Shown piece by piece: positions 29,888-41,748 of a DNA stretch of 64,000 nt. Source of the stretch: Candidatus Paralactobacillus gallistercoris (lineage in GTDB: Bacteria > Bacillota > Bacilli > Lactobacillales > Lactobacillaceae); assembly GCA_018883675.1 (NCBI GenBank), contig JAHLFS010000051.1:19959-83958 (forward strand). The letters run 5' to 3'. The first letter of the stretch is position 1, and every line of letters starts with the position of its first letter. The notes under the pieces are model-generated. The model worked only from the letters and a program-made list of their open reading frames with translations, searched no databases and had not been told where the DNA came from. Made by a program: the position numbers and the translations under genes.

Positions 29888-30702
29888 TAATGACCACCTA
29901 AGGGATGACGACTATTAAATGCTTGATATAATAAAATACTTGTAGCCACACTAGCATTTAAGCTTTGTACATGACCGATCATAGGAATTGTGAGCGTTTG
30001 ATCCATTACTTTTTGTAAGCCAGGTGAGATGCCCTTACCTTCGTTGCCAATGACTAGACCAGTAGGTCCACTAGCATCCCACCGGCGGTAATCTTCGCCA
30101 TGCATCATCGTACCAAAAATCCATAAACCGCGTTTCTTCAATTCATTAATTGTTTTCACTAAGTTAGTAACGCGTACTACTGGCACATGTTCAATTGCAC
30201 CTGTGGACGTTTTCGCCACAGTTGACGTCAACCCAACCGAACGATGCTTAGGAATGATAATACCATGCACACCAACGGCATCAGCAGTTCGCATAATTGA
30301 ACCTAAATTATGTGGATCCTCAAGATTATCTAAAATCAAGAAAAATGGTGGTTCATTTTTAGCCGCCGCATTAGCAAATAAATCATCTAAAGTCGCATAA
30401 GCATAAGGTGTAATTGCCAAAATAATGCCCTGGTGATTTTGATTATCACTCATCATATCTAGTTTTTGTTTAGGAACTTGTTGAACAATAATTTTCTTTT
30501 TCTTGGCAATCTGTATAACTTCACCAAAGAAATCATTTCGTAAACCTGTTTGCATAAAAATTTTGTTAATTCGCTTACTATCGTTCAACTTTAAAGTTTC
30601 CATTGCCGCATGACGACCAATTACAAAATCTTTTTGTGCTTGTTGCTTTAAAATTTCATCATCAGATGGACGTCGTAAGTGCGTATTACTCATCTGTTTC
30701 AC
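29887..30702 (-). CDS. rlmB: 23S rRNA (guanosine2251-2'-O)-methyltransferase
   Basis: SpoU family motifs: [41 protein letters not shown]. Confidence 0.96.
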   Translation of the reverse strand: MKQMSNTHLRRPSDDEILKQQAQKDFVIGRHAAMETLKLNDSKRINKIFMQTGLRNDFFGEVIQIAKKKKIIVQQVPKQKLDMMSDNQNHQGIILAITPYAYATLDDLFANAAAKNEPPFFLILDNLEDPHNLGSIMRTADAVGVHGIIIPKHRSVGLTSTVAKTSTGAIEHVPVVRVTNLVKTINELKKRGLWIFGTMMHGEDYRRWDASGPTGLVIGNEGKGISPGLQKVMDQTLTIPMIGHVQSLNASVATSILLYQAFNSRHPLGGH

Positions 30703-31090
30703 CTGCCTCTACTTTATTAATACACCATTGTGCTAGTTCATTGATACGTTCACTTTGTTGCGATAAAGCCAAATATCCAAAAATAGCTTCAAAGCCCGTC
30801 GAAATTCGATAAGTAATTGCATCTGTATGTTTTGCTTTCGTATGACTTTGGGCATTGCGACCACGTTTAAAATACGATTTCTCTTCATCAGTTAAAATAT
30901 TATTAGCATCCATTAATTTAATTAATGCAGCTTGTGCTTTGGCTGACACAAAATGTGTTGCCCGGTGTTGTAAATAATTAGGTTTAGTGTAACCCATCAT
31001 TAATAAGTGTTGTCTAACATAAACTTCATATACCGCATCACCTAAATATGCCAAAGCAATGCCATTCATTTGTTGATAATTAGTTTTCAC
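30686..31090 (-). CDS. mrnC: mini-ribonuclease III
   Basis: [27 protein letters not shown]. Confidence 0.95.
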   Translation of the reverse strand: MKTNYQQMNGIALAYLGDAVYEVYVRQHLLMMGYTKPNYLQHRATHFVSAKAQAALIKLMDANNILTDEEKSYFKRGRNAQSHTKAKHTDAITYRISTGFEAIFGYLALSQQSERINELAQWCINKVEAGETDE

Positions 31091-32492
31091 GACGCCATCT
31101 CGTTCCCTGAGGAGTATCCTCTAAAATAATACCGCGTTCACGTAACATATCACGAATTTCATCACTACGAGCGAAATTCTTTTGTTGCCGTGCCATATTG
31201 CGTTCATTAATTAATTGATTAATATCATCAGGTAATAATTCCGTTTGTTTTTGAAAAGATATTCCAAAAATCATTAACCAATCAGTAAATGTTTTTAAGA
31301 TTTTTTCTAAAGTATCACGATAAACATATTGATATTCCGCGTATTCATTCATTAGTTTAGCTAATGCGTAAACAGCTGTTAAACCATTTTGAACATTAAT
31401 ATCATCATCCATTGCCGTGATAAAATCATTAATAATTTGTTGTAATTTATTCTCAATTCGATCATCTTGACCATTAATTGCGTCATCATGACGATATGAT
31501 AAATTATCAAAAGCATTTTTTAATTTGTTTAATGTTTCTTTGCTTTGTAGCAATGCTTGTTGCGTATAATTAATTGGGTGACGATATTGAGTACTTGCTA
31601 AAAAGAAGCGTACTACTTGGGGATCAACTTGTTTAATTAATTCATGTACTGTAATAAAGTTACCAAGTGATTTGCTCATTTTTTCAGCATCTTTACCCAC
31701 AGTAACAAAACCATTGTGTAACCAGTAATGAACAAATGTTTGTCCATAGCGAGCTTGACTTTGTGCAATTTCATTTTCATGATGAGGAAATTCTAAGTCT
31801 TGACCACCACCATGAATATCAATCGTTGGTGCTAAATATTTTGTAGCCATAACAGAGCATTCAATATGCCAACCGGGACGTCCCATTCCCCATGGTGATT
31901 GCCAAGCAATTTCATCAGGTTCTTTTTGAGCTTTCCACAAAGCAAAATCAATTGGGTCTTCTTTCAAAGCTAATTCTTGATTGCTAACATGTTGACTAGC
32001 ACCTTCTTCAAGTTCGTCAATATTTTGACCAGATAATTTACCATAATCTTTGAACTTACGCGTTCGGTAATAAACATTGCCATCAACTACATAAGCATAA
32101 CCTTCATCAATAAGTTTGTTAACAAAGTTAATAATATCAGTAATATTCTCTGTTGCTCGTGGATTTAAAGTAGCTGGTTTAATATTAAGAGCCGCTGTAT
32201 CTTCACGATATGCATTGATATATTTATCAGCTAATTGTGCTACGCTAATACCATCTTGACGAGCTTGTTTAATCATCTTATCGTCAACATCTGTAAAGTT
32301 TGAAACAAATTCAACTTGATAACCACGATATTCAAGGTAACGACGAATAGTATCAAAGGCTACAACCGAACGGGCGTTGCCAATGTGAATGTAATTATAA
32401 ACGGTTGGCCCACAAACATACATTGTAACTTTACCAGGAACAATCGGCTTAAATTCCTCTTTTTGTTGTGTCAACGTATTAAATAACTGCAC
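31080..32492 (-). CDS. cysS: cysteinyl-tRNA synthetase
   Basis: [26 protein letters not shown]. Confidence 0.98.
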   Translation of the reverse strand: MQLFNTLTQQKEEFKPIVPGKVTMYVCGPTVYNYIHIGNARSVVAFDTIRRYLEYRGYQVEFVSNFTDVDDKMIKQARQDGISVAQLADKYINAYREDTAALNIKPATLNPRATENITDIINFVNKLIDEGYAYVVDGNVYYRTRKFKDYGKLSGQNIDELEEGASQHVSNQELALKEDPIDFALWKAQKEPDEIAWQSPWGMGRPGWHIECSVMATKYLAPTIDIHGGGQDLEFPHHENEIAQSQARYGQTFVHYWLHNGFVTVGKDAEKMSKSLGNFITVHELIKQVDPQVVRFFLASTQYRHPINYTQQALLQSKETLNKLKNAFDNLSYRHDDAINGQDDRIENKLQQIINDFITAMDDDINVQNGLTAVYALAKLMNEYAEYQYVYRDTLEKILKTFTDWLMIFGISFQKQTELLPDDINQLINERNMARQQKNFARSDEIRDMLRERGIILEDTPQGTRWRREN

Positions 32493-32519
32493 AGTTTTAT
32501 TTCCTTTCTATCCAAAATA

Positions 32520-32548
32520 CGGCGGATGATTTAATTAACCATCCGCCG
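32520..32548. other. GC-rich hairpin between gltX and cysS
   Basis: CGGCGGATG-ATTTAATTAAC-CATCCGCCG, 9-bp perfect stem without a T tract. Confidence 0.7.
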
Positions 32549-32580
32549 CACTAATTTAACATAAAATTAATTCAATCTAA

Positions 32581-34083
32581 TTAAAATTGATCCATTTCAT
32601 TCAACGTGTCTGCCAAGTTTGCCAATGCTTTGTCACGACCCATTAATTCCAAAGTTTCTGGTAATTGCGGTCCATGCATTTCACGTGTTGTAGCAATACG
32701 AATTGGCATGTATAACTTGCGACCCCGTACTTTTGTAACCTTATGAACATCATTGATAGCATTCTTGATTGCAAAAGCAGTAAAGACCGGCATTGTTTTC
32801 GCACGTTGGGCAAATTCTTCTAAAACGATCCGTGCACTTGGATCAGCTAATTCTTTTCGTTCATCATCATTTAAATCAGCTGGTTCTTCGAAGAATAATG
32901 TTGATAATTCAACAATTTGTTGCGTATAACTCATATTGTCAGTATATAAACTAATTAACTGACGTGCCCATTCAATGGTCTTAGCATCAGGATCAGCTTG
33001 AATACGACCTGCTTTAATCAAATTATGCAATGATAAAGCAGTAATTTCACTTGGATCTGTCTTCTTAATATATTGATTATTTACCCATTCAAGTTTACTC
33101 TTATCAAAACGTGCCGGTGAGCGACTTAACCGTGAAGGATCAAATTCTTTAATAGCTTCTTTCCGACTAAGAATTTCATTGGTACCCTTTGGTGACCAAC
33201 CAAGTAAAGTAATAAAGTTAAACATTGCTTCTGGTAAGTAACCTAATTCACGATATTGTTCAATGAATTGTAATGTAGTTTCGTCACGTTTACTTAACTT
33301 ACGACCCGTTTCTGCTTTAACAATTAATGTCATATGTCCAAAAATTGGTCGTTCCCAGCCAAAAGCATCATAAATCATTAATTGCTTTGGCGTATTAGCA
33401 ACATGATCATCACCACGCAAAACGTGACTGATTTCCATTAAATGGTCATCAATTACAACGCAGAAGTTATATGTTGGAATTCCATTAGCCTTTTCAATAA
33501 TCCAGTCACCACTTAGTGAATCACTATTGATGCAAACATGACCTTTAACCATGTCATCCCATTCATAGTTATGATTCTTTGGTACATGAATACGAATAGC
33601 AGGTTTCAAGCCTTTAGCTTTAGCAGCAGCAATTTTTTGTGCTTTTTCTTCATCAGTCATGCCTTCGTATTCATAAATATAATGTGGCATTTCTCCACGT
33701 GCTTTTTGTTCTTCACGTTCAGCTTCAAGTTCTTCTTCTGTCTTAAATGATTCGTAAGCAATACCTTTATCAAGCAATTCTTGAACATATTTTCTATAAA
33801 TATCTAAGCGTTCAGTTTGCCGATATGGACCATACTTGCCAGGTTTGTCCGGACCTTCATCCCAATCAATTCCTAACCATTTTAAGTTTTCTAACTGACT
33901 CCGTTCACCATCGGCAACATTCCGTTTAATATCAGTATCTTCAATACGAATAACAAATGTACCACCTGTATGTCGTGCAAACAAGTAGTTAAATAAAGCT
34001 GTCCGCGCATTACCAATGTGTAAATGTCCAGTTGGACTTGGCGCATAACGAACACGGATTTTCTTATTTTCCACCCTAAACAC
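32581..34083 (-). CDS. gltX: glutamyl-tRNA synthetase
   Basis: [33 protein letters not shown]. Confidence 0.98.
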   Translation of the reverse strand: MFRVENKKIRVRYAPSPTGHLHIGNARTALFNYLFARHTGGTFVIRIEDTDIKRNVADGERSQLENLKWLGIDWDEGPDKPGKYGPYRQTERLDIYRKYVQELLDKGIAYESFKTEEELEAEREEQKARGEMPHYIYEYEGMTDEEKAQKIAAAKAKGLKPAIRIHVPKNHNYEWDDMVKGHVCINSDSLSGDWIIEKANGIPTYNFCVVIDDHLMEISHVLRGDDHVANTPKQLMIYDAFGWERPIFGHMTLIVKAETGRKLSKRDETTLQFIEQYRELGYLPEAMFNFITLLGWSPKGTNEILSRKEAIKEFDPSRLSRSPARFDKSKLEWVNNQYIKKTDPSEITALSLHNLIKAGRIQADPDAKTIEWARQLISLYTDNMSYTQQIVELSTLFFEEPADLNDDERKELADPSARIVLEEFAQRAKTMPVFTAFAIKNAINDVHKVTKVRGRKLYMPIRIATTREMHGPQLPETLELMGRDKALANLADTLNEMDQF

Positions 34084-34156
34084 CTCTTATAGTCTTATTT
34101 ACAATTATAAGTTTAATGCATGCAGTTAAGTAAATAAAGGTATTTATCTAAAATAA

Positions 34157-35287
34157 TTATTTATTAGTACCTGTTTTTAAGCTTTTAGTTAGTTGCGCTG
34201 GTTTAGCAAAAATCATTCGTCCAGCAGCCGTTTGTAAAGCACTAGTTACAATTACTTCTAATGTTTTATTAAGATATTTTTGCCCTTCTTCAACGACAAT
34301 CATCGTACCATCATCTAGGTAAGCTACTCCTTGTTGTCGTTCCGTACCGGCTTTAATTACGGTAACAGTCATTTTTTCACCAGGTAAAACCACTGGTTTT
34401 AAAATGCTGGCTAATTTATTAATATTTAAAACTGGTACTTTTTGAAATTCACAGACTTTACTTAAATTAAAATCGTTTGTAACTACGATCCCGTCAATCA
34501 TTTTTGCTAATTTTACTAATTTAGTATCTACTTCTTTAGTATCTTCAAAATCACCATCATACATTTGGATGTGCATTGCTGGATCTTTTTGCATTTGGTT
34601 TAAAATATCCAGACCACGACGACCACGCACTCTTTTAATACTATCAGCTGAATCAGAAATTAATTGTAATTCATGTAAAACAAAGGTTGGTACTAATAAT
34701 GTACCCTCAACAAATCCTGTTTTGGCAATATCATAAATGCGTCCATCAATAATTACACTTGTATCTAATAATTTATAACGATGAAAATTTTCACCACTAT
34801 CTTGACTTAAAATCTCGCCTTTAACAGCTTCATTTTCTTTATCACCATTACGACGATGTAAACGAAATACATGTCCCCATTCTTTACGACGCGTTGTGCC
34901 CAAGCGAAAGCCAAGATAACCTAAAACAACCATTAACGTGATGGGAATCAACGTATTAGTTAAAAAAATATGAGTATGGTAAAGCGGAACCGAAATAATA
35001 TTAGCTAACACTAAACCAACAATTAAAAAAATTACTCCAAAAAATAAGTATGCTGGTGTTTGTTTAGCAAGATAATTTTCAATCTTCCTAAACTGAGTAA
35101 GTAATGGATTAACGAATAATAATGATAATAAAGCGAAAATAATTGCACCAATAATGCCATTAGTAACATTATTGTTTAATAAAAATAAATTGCCTAAACC
35201 CATTACTGCCCAAAGTTTAGGTAAAAACCAAATTCCGGTACCTAACCCGATCAAGGTCGATAAAATAATTACTATGTGACGTCGCAT
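34157..35287 (-). CDS. PIN/TRAM domain membrane protein (YacL-like)
   Basis: N-terminal TMs then LLDTSVIIDGRIYDIAKTGF PIN domain and TRAM; next to radA. Confidence 0.93.
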   Translation of the reverse strand: MRRHIVIILSTLIGLGTGIWFLPKLWAVMGLGNLFLLNNNVTNGIIGAIIFALLSLLFVNPLLTQFRKIENYLAKQTPAYLFFGVIFLIVGLVLANIISVPLYHTHIFLTNTLIPITLMVVLGYLGFRLGTTRRKEWGHVFRLHRRNGDKENEAVKGEILSQDSGENFHRYKLLDTSVIIDGRIYDIAKTGFVEGTLLVPTFVLHELQLISDSADSIKRVRGRRGLDILNQMQKDPAMHIQMYDGDFEDTKEVDTKLVKLAKMIDGIVVTNDFNLSKVCEFQKVPVLNINKLASILKPVVLPGEKMTVTVIKAGTERQQGVAYLDDGTMIVVEEGQKYLNKTLEVIVTSALQTAAGRMIFAKPAQLTKSLKTGTNK

Positions 35288-35316
35288 TATCTTTCCTCCT
35301 TATAATTCTATTTTTA

Positions 35317-36684
35317 TTAATTTAAAACATAATGCAATGCTTGCGACAAAGTCAATACACCAACGACCTCAATATTATCGGGCGGAGTCCAGCCTTGTAA
35401 GTTATGTTTAGGAATAAAAACACGTTTAAAGCCTAGTTTAGCCGCCTCAGCAACACGTTGTTCAATGCGATTAACCCGCCTAATTTCACCAGTTAAACCA
35501 ATTTCACCAATAAAACAATCAGTTGGTGGAATTTCAATATTACGGTAACTTGACGCAATTGCTACAGCCATTGCCAAATCAATTGCTGGTTCGTCCAAAC
35601 GAACGCCACCAGTAGCTTTCAAATAAGCATCTTGATTTTGTAACATTAAATTAGCTCGTTTTTCTAAAACAGCCATAATCACTGAAACACGATTATGATC
35701 CAATCCAGTTGAAGTTCGCTTAGCATTTCCAAATAATGTTGGTGTGATTAAGGCTTGAATTTCAACTAAAATGGGCCGGGTTCCTTCCATTGAAACAACC
35801 ACAGCAGACCCTGTTGCTCCTGCAAGTCGTTCTTCCAAAAAGATCTCTGAAGGATTAGCAACTTCTTGCAGGCCATCATAGCGCATCTCAAAAATACCGA
35901 TTTCATTAGTTGAACCAAAACGATTTTTTACCGAACGCAAAATACGATAAGTATGGTGCATATCTCCTTCAAAATAAAGGACTGTATCGACCATATGTTC
36001 CAAGATTTTAGGACCAGCAATAGCGCCATCTTTAGTAACATGTCCCACAATAAAAGTGGTAATTTGTTTAGCTTTGGCAATTCGCATTAATTCACCAGTA
36101 ATTGCGCGTACTTGTGAAACACTTCCAATTGCCGAATTCAGTTCTGGTTCATTCATAGTCTGAATTGAGTCAATTACCAAATAATCTGGATTAACTTCAT
36201 CGATGGCTTTTTTTATTTGTTCCATATCTGTTTCAGGAAATAAATACAAATTATTGCCGCTAACATGTAACCGATTAGCACGCATTTTAATTTGATTAGC
36301 ACTTTCTTCGCCAGAAACGTACAAAACTTTACCACCAATGTCTTGTAATTGTCCAGACACTTGTAATAATAAAGTTGATTTACCAATTCCTGGATCACCG
36401 CCAATTAAAACTAACGAACCTGGAACAACACCACCACCTAATACACGATTAAGTTCATTAAGTTGCGTTTTAACTCGTGGCTCTTCTTCTATTGAAACAT
36501 CTTGTAAACGTTCTGGATGAGTTACTTGTTGTCGTAACCCGTTAGTTCGTAATGAGGTGGCTTTCGGTTCTACTTGTTCTTCGATAAACTGATTCCAAGC
36601 ACCGCAATTAGGACATTTACCTAAATAACGTGGTGATATATAACCACAATTTTGACAAACATATTGTGTTTTCGCTTTTGCCAT
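35317..36684 (-). CDS. radA: DNA repair protein RadA
   Basis: C4 zinc finger [42 protein letters not shown]. Confidence 0.98.
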   Translation of the reverse strand: MAKAKTQYVCQNCGYISPRYLGKCPNCGAWNQFIEEQVEPKATSLRTNGLRQQVTHPERLQDVSIEEEPRVKTQLNELNRVLGGGVVPGSLVLIGGDPGIGKSTLLLQVSGQLQDIGGKVLYVSGEESANQIKMRANRLHVSGNNLYLFPETDMEQIKKAIDEVNPDYLVIDSIQTMNEPELNSAIGSVSQVRAITGELMRIAKAKQITTFIVGHVTKDGAIAGPKILEHMVDTVLYFEGDMHHTYRILRSVKNRFGSTNEIGIFEMRYDGLQEVANPSEIFLEERLAGATGSAVVVSMEGTRPILVEIQALITPTLFGNAKRTSTGLDHNRVSVIMAVLEKRANLMLQNQDAYLKATGGVRLDEPAIDLAMAVAIASSYRNIEIPPTDCFIGEIGLTGEIRRVNRIEQRVAEAAKLGFKRVFIPKHNLQGWTPPDNIEVVGVLTLSQALHYVLN

Positions 36685-36700
36685 CTTAATAAAACCTCAC

Positions 36701-37240
36701 CTATAATCCCGTTGAACCAAAACTACCACTACGTTTATTAGTAATTTTGCTTTCATTATCAACTGTTAAATATGGCATAAAAATACCTTGTGCAATTCGT
36801 TCACCTTTGCGAATAATACGATCACGGGGACCATAGTTAATTAATTGTACAAAAATTTCGCCTTCATTATCAGTGTTATTATAGTAATCAGCATCAATTA
36901 CTCCAATCCCATTGGGTAAAATTAATCCTTTTTTTAAAGGATTGCTCGAACGCTCGGCTAAAATTAATACTTCATTAGGTTGCATATAAGCTTTAATACC
37001 CGTAGGTACTAAAAATGGCTTTAAAGTATTATCAGCGCGCTTTAAGTCATCGCTTGTTAGTTGGTGCTCATTTTGAATTAAACGAAACAAACGAATAAAG
37101 TTATAACGCCAAATTGAGGGCAATAAAAAATCTTCGGCACATTCAAAATCATAACCGGCCGCATGTTTGGTCTGTCGTTGTGGTAAATGAAGACCTTTAC
37201 CTTGATAACGCGATACAATTTCAAAACCACGTGTTTTCAT
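36701..37240 (-). CDS. dut: dUTP diphosphatase family protein
   Basis: HAAGYDFECAED; AERSSNPLKKGLILPNGIGVIDADYYNN; C-terminal RSGSFGSTGL. Confidence 0.92.
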   Translation of the reverse strand: MKTRGFEIVSRYQGKGLHLPQRQTKHAAGYDFECAEDFLLPSIWRYNFIRLFRLIQNEHQLTSDDLKRADNTLKPFLVPTGIKAYMQPNEVLILAERSSNPLKKGLILPNGIGVIDADYYNNTDNEGEIFVQLINYGPRDRIIRKGERIAQGIFMPYLTVDNESKITNKRSGSFGSTGL

Positions 37241-37284
37241 AAAAATAAACTCTTTCTATTTTAATTTGTAGAATATGTTGGTAT

Positions 37285-37956
37285 TTACTTATTATCCCAT
37301 TTTTGATAAGCAAGCATTAAGTTATCTAGTGTTAATTGACTAGTATCAGTAACATTAAAATCAGCTGCTGTTAATTCATGGGAATTACCGATGCCAACAC
37401 TAAATTGCCCAGCGGCATTAATTGCCTGAACGCCAATGGGTGCATCTTCCAGGGAAATAATATCATGATTAGCAACGTGCAGTGCTTCAGCTGCTTTTAA
37501 AAAGATTTCTGGATCAGGCTTACCTTGTTTTAAAGTAGTAGGATCAATTTCAATATCAAAATATTTAGTTAATCGTAATTTAGTCAAAATAGCCGCTGCA
37601 TTTTGTGAAGCTGATGCCAAAGCTACTTTATATCCCTTAGCTTTAATATCTACTAATAAGGTATAAATTCCGGGCATAACATCAGCCGGAGTGATATTTT
37701 TAATATATTCTTGGTAATATTGATTTTTTTGTGCTGCTAATTGCTGCTTTTGAGCTGGTAAGTATTTATCATCTTGATGCGCCCAAGCTAATATTTTATT
37801 TAACGAATCAATACGGTCTAAACTTTTTAAAGATTCACCAATCGTTTCATTTAATTGGATGCCAATAGATGCAGCCATTTTTTGCCAAGCTTGAAAATGA
37901 TAAGCAGTTGTATCAATAACAACGCCATCTAAATCAAAAATAAAACCTTTTAACAT
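37285..37956 (-). CDS. pgmB: beta-phosphoglucomutase
   Basis: HAD family, FIFDLDGVVIDTTAYHFQAWQ; EDAPIGVQAINAAG. Confidence 0.93.
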   Translation of the reverse strand: MLKGFIFDLDGVVIDTTAYHFQAWQKMAASIGIQLNETIGESLKSLDRIDSLNKILAWAHQDDKYLPAQKQQLAAQKNQYYQEYIKNITPADVMPGIYTLLVDIKAKGYKVALASASQNAAAILTKLRLTKYFDIEIDPTTLKQGKPDPEIFLKAAEALHVANHDIISLEDAPIGVQAINAAGQFSVGIGNSHELTAADFNVTDTSQLTLDNLMLAYQKWDNK

Positions 37957-37987
37957 ATCTTGTTACTCCCTTTTGATAAGATTATAA

Positions 37988-38012
37988 CAAAAAGAGCGCC
38001 CACCAGCGCTCC
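37988..38012 (-). terminator. intrinsic terminator between sugar porter and pgmB
   Basis: GAGCGCTGGTGGGCGCTCTTTTTG on minus. Confidence 0.65.
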
Positions 38013-38031
38013 TAGCAATTTGTTTAATGCT

Positions 38032-39426
38032 TTATTTAACTTTTGTCTTTTTTCGCAATTCAAGTTCAATTTGTTCAAGTGATTTACCACGTGTTTCTGG
38101 AACACAAAAAATAACAAAGAAAATAGATAAAATAGCAAAGGCCGCAAAGACTAAAAATGGTCCACCGATTTTATCATGACATAAATTCAATAATGATAAG
38201 AAGAATTGTGTAACTAAAAAGTTACCAATCCAGTTAGCTGCTGAACCAATTGAATTACCAATACCCCGCACATTTAATGGGAAAATTTCACCAATTAAAA
38301 TCCAGGCAATCGGTCCCCACGAAATCGCGAAACCAAAAATATATAATGCAATAAATAGCATGGTTGGCACGGCTGCATCTTTGATACTCATCGTAAAACT
38401 CATAATTGAAATAATAATTAATGAAAGAGCCATAACTACCGAGCCAAAAAGCAAGAAAGTTTTGCGATTAAACTTATCCATGATAATAGTTGCTAAAATA
38501 GTTGTTAAAAAGTTAACTACACCAATCCCAACTGAAATCCAAATTGCCTTATTATCAGGAAAATTAAAGCCCTTAATAAATACCTGCGGTAAATAATAAA
38601 TAACTGAATTAATCCCCACTAATTGTTGTAAGAGCATAATACCAACTGCTACAAATACTGAAGGCTTAGCTACTTTAAATAATTCGCGAATTCCGCCTTG
38701 ATTTTTATCCTGAGCAGCTATTTTTTCAATATTAGTTAATTCTTGATCCGGGTCAACGTTAGTCTTAGCCCGCAAAACGTGTAAAACTGCTCGTGCTTCA
38801 GTAATATTACCATTTTGTACTAAATAACGTGGTGATTCTGGTAGTAATAATGAACCAAATAATAATAAAATTGCCGGAATTAAGGCTGAACCTAGCATCC
38901 AACGCCAATCAGCCCATCCTAACAAGTTATGATGTAAAAAGCCAATGTTAGAAACATAAGCTAATAAAATACCGGCAGTAGTCATTAATTGAAACATTCC
39001 TGAAATAGAACCACGATGTTCAGTAGTTGCTAATTCAGCCAAATATGATGGTGTCAAACCAGATGCACCACCGACTGCTAAACCCAAAATAATTCTGGCA
39101 ATTGCCATCGATACAAAGCCCGTTGCAAATGCTGATAATAATGAACCAGCAATGAAAAGTAGAGCGGAAATTAGTAACATTTTCCGACGACCGTATTTAT
39201 CAGATAATGTGCCAATTGATAACGCACCAATTGAAGAACCTATTAAAACTGATGAAGTAACAAAACTAGTTTGGGCAATGCTTAAATGAAATGTACTTTC
39301 AATTAATGGCGAAGCACCAGAAATAATTCCCGTATCAAAGCCAAAAAGTAGACCACCTAAAGCGCCAAATATAAAAATAAAAGCTGTACTTAAATGGTGA
39401 ACTTGATGTTTTGCGTTATTTGTCAT
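38032..39426 (-). CDS. MFS sugar porter family transporter
   Basis: GGLLFGFDTGIISGA; DKYGRRKML; PESPRYLV; PETRGKSLEQIE. Confidence 0.94.
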   Translation of the reverse strand: MTNNAKHQVHHLSTAFIFIFGALGGLLFGFDTGIISGASPLIESTFHLSIAQTSFVTSSVLIGSSIGALSIGTLSDKYGRRKMLLISALLFIAGSLLSAFATGFVSMAIARIILGLAVGGASGLTPSYLAELATTEHRGSISGMFQLMTTAGILLAYVSNIGFLHHNLLGWADWRWMLGSALIPAILLLFGSLLLPESPRYLVQNGNITEARAVLHVLRAKTNVDPDQELTNIEKIAAQDKNQGGIRELFKVAKPSVFVAVGIMLLQQLVGINSVIYYLPQVFIKGFNFPDNKAIWISVGIGVVNFLTTILATIIMDKFNRKTFLLFGSVVMALSLIIISIMSFTMSIKDAAVPTMLFIALYIFGFAISWGPIAWILIGEIFPLNVRGIGNSIGSAANWIGNFLVTQFFLSLLNLCHDKIGGPFLVFAAFAILSIFFVIFCVPETRGKSLEQIELELRKKTKVK

Positions 39427-39482
39427 ATTAAACCTCCAAAATTTAAATGATAATATTAACTATACCACTTAGTAATTGTTTT

Positions 39483-39509
39483 TGTAAACGATTTCTAAAA
39501 ACGCTTACA
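39483..39509. promoter_or_regulatory. two abutting cre-like (CcpA) sites upstream of sugar porter
   Basis: TGTAAACGATTTCT and, on the other strand, TGTAAGCGTTTTTA. Confidence 0.5.
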
Positions 39510-39525
39510 AAAAATTCAAAAATAA

Positions 39526-39547
39526 ATGGTGTAATTACTTACACCAT
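39526..39547 (-). terminator. terminator downstream of kup
   Basis: ATGGTGTAAGTAATTACACCAT then TTATTTTT on minus. Confidence 0.75.
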
Positions 39548-39559
39548 TCATCAATAATA

Positions 39560-41650
39560 CTAAATATTTTCATCGTCGTCATCGTCATCAACTTCGGCTT
39601 TAAGTTGATCGATATCCTTGTCTTGACGCAAGACACTTAACCTTCTAATTGGTACCTTACCAAGAATTAAAGGCACGTGTTCTTCAACAACATCAGAATA
39701 TTCAAGACCAAACCAATTAGCTGGTGTAATGGTAATCTTTTGTAAAAACAAACGCGCCTGAATAATCGCTTTTTCAAAACCATTAATTTGCGTTGATGGT
39801 GATAATTCTTCACGTAACATAACAAATGAAAAATCACCAACTTCACGATCAGGAATGGTAGTATACTTTTGCGGTTGTCGTTCCAATTCACCACTATTCA
39901 TCATATCATTGATAATTTGGCGTAAGAAAACATTTACACGCTGTGATACCCGAAATCCTAAGTACAACTGTACATTAACCATATAATCAGTGCCATACAT
40001 TTCAGTTGTATAAGCAGCTGTATATGGTTCATCGGTAACATTAACTGTTACAAACCAGTACACTTTAGCTCGTTTTGGCCTTTTATCTAAAATTGAATAT
40101 AAAATATTCTTTTTAATTTTATTATTAGCCTTCACCCGTGTCATATAAACTAAATTAGTTGCAAATAGCGGATGACTTTCATCATGTGCTAAATCATGTA
40201 ATTGTTGTTTATAAGCCAATAATGAAACATCTTTAATGCGATATGAATTATCGTTTTTAATGTAATCACCATATTGCCAAATAAACATAATAGCTAATAA
40301 AGCAACAGCGATTAATGCCGTTACAAAACCACCATGCATAAATTTTGCTGCACTGGAAATAAAGAAGACTGTTTCAATCGATCCGAAGAAGAACAGCATT
40401 AATAATGCTAAACCGCGATTTACCTTACGTAACCGCAAATATTGATATAGCAAAATCGTTGTCATCAGCATCGTAACGGTAATTGCTAGTCCGTAAGCGG
40501 CTTCCATATGGGCTGATGTTCTAAAGAAGAAAACAATTAAAACACAGACAATCCATAAAATATTATTTACAACCGGAATATACAACTGTCCCTTAAAATT
40601 AGTTGGATATGTAATTCGCAAACGTGGCAAAATACGTAGCCGAATTGCTTCAGCAACTAAGGTATATGAACCTGAAATCAATGCTTGTGAAGCGATGATT
40701 GCGGCCAAAGTTGCTAAAGCAACTCCAGTTAAACGCAACCAACTAGGCATCATATCATAAAATGGATTGAAATCAGATAAATGTTGGAAAAAGCCTGAAG
40801 CTTGATGTTTTTCAATCCAAACTGCTTGTCCACAGTAATTTAGCAATAAGCAAATTTTAACATATGGCCAGCTAGCATAAATATTACCACGGCCAACGTG
40901 ACCAACATCAGAATATAATGCTTCCGCACCAGTTGTTGCTAAGAAAACATTTCCTAGAATCAATAAGCCCATTTTATTTTCCGGACTTACTAATAACTTA
41001 ATAGCATAATATGGATTAATTGCTCGTAAAACAGTTAAATCACCGCATAAGTAAATAAAACCAATTACGCCTAAAAAAGTAAACCAAACTAACATGATTG
41101 GTCCAAATGCCTTACCAATCATTTCCGTACCATAACGTTGAATAATAAATAAAAACGATAAAATAGCAATAGTTACAATAATAACTTGGGTTTGGTTAGT
41201 AATTAGGACATGCTTAGCTACTGGTACACCACGTAAACCTTCAATGGCTGTGGTAACCGTAACAGCTGGAGTCAGCATTCCATCAGCTAGTAATGCGGCA
41301 CCACCAATCATAGCCGGTACAATTAACCAACGTGCCCGTCGCCGTACTAAAGTGTATAAAGCAAAGATACCACCTTCACCCTTATTATCGGCACGTAAAG
41401 CAATTAAAACATACTTAATAGTTGTAATAATCGTCAAAGTCCAAAAAATCAAAGAAATGCTACCAATCAAAAAATCTTGATCGACGTGTTCAATACCACC
41501 ATTACCTTCGATAATTGACTTCATAACGTATAATGGTGAAGTTCCGATATCACCATACACAACACCTAGAGTAATCAGTAGGCCTGCTAACGTTACGCGA
41601 TTCCGATTCTTTTTAGCAGCATTTGCTTGTGGAGCATTTGAATCTGCCAA
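39560..41650 (-). CDS. kup: KUP/HAK/KT family potassium transporter
   Basis: LAGLLITLGVVYGDIGTSPLYVMKS; GTGAEALYSDVGHVGRGNI-like segment. Confidence 0.96.
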   Translation of the reverse strand: MADSNAPQANAAKKNRNRVTLAGLLITLGVVYGDIGTSPLYVMKSIIEGNGGIEHVDQDFLIGSISLIFWTLTIITTIKYVLIALRADNKGEGGIFALYTLVRRRARWLIVPAMIGGAALLADGMLTPAVTVTTAIEGLRGVPVAKHVLITNQTQVIIVTIAILSFLFIIQRYGTEMIGKAFGPIMLVWFTFLGVIGFIYLCGDLTVLRAINPYYAIKLLVSPENKMGLLILGNVFLATTGAEALYSDVGHVGRGNIYASWPYVKICLLLNYCGQAVWIEKHQASGFFQHLSDFNPFYDMMPSWLRLTGVALATLAAIIASQALISGSYTLVAEAIRLRILPRLRITYPTNFKGQLYIPVVNNILWIVCVLIVFFFRTSAHMEAAYGLAITVTMLMTTILLYQYLRLRKVNRGLALLMLFFFGSIETVFFISSAAKFMHGGFVTALIAVALLAIMFIWQYGDYIKNDNSYRIKDVSLLAYKQQLHDLAHDESHPLFATNLVYMTRVKANNKIKKNILYSILDKRPKRAKVYWFVTVNVTDEPYTAAYTTEMYGTDYMVNVQLYLGFRVSQRVNVFLRQIINDMMNSGELERQPQKYTTIPDREVGDFSFVMLREELSPSTQINGFEKAIIQARLFLQKITITPANWFGLEYSDVVEEHVPLILGKVPIRRLSVLRQDKDIDQLKAEVDDDDDDENI

Positions 41651-41682
41651 AACTAATCACCTCGTTATCAAAAAATATAAAC

Positions 41683-41734
41683 AATAACATAGCAATTATT
41701 CTAACACTAATCGTTAGCTAGTTGCTATGTTATT
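41683..41734. other. long hairpin upstream of kup (terminator or attenuator)
   Basis: AATAACATAGCAA...TTGCTATGTTATT 13-bp perfect inverted repeat with nested CTAAC/GTTAG. Confidence 0.7.
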
Positions 41735-41748
41735 TCAAATGAATATTG

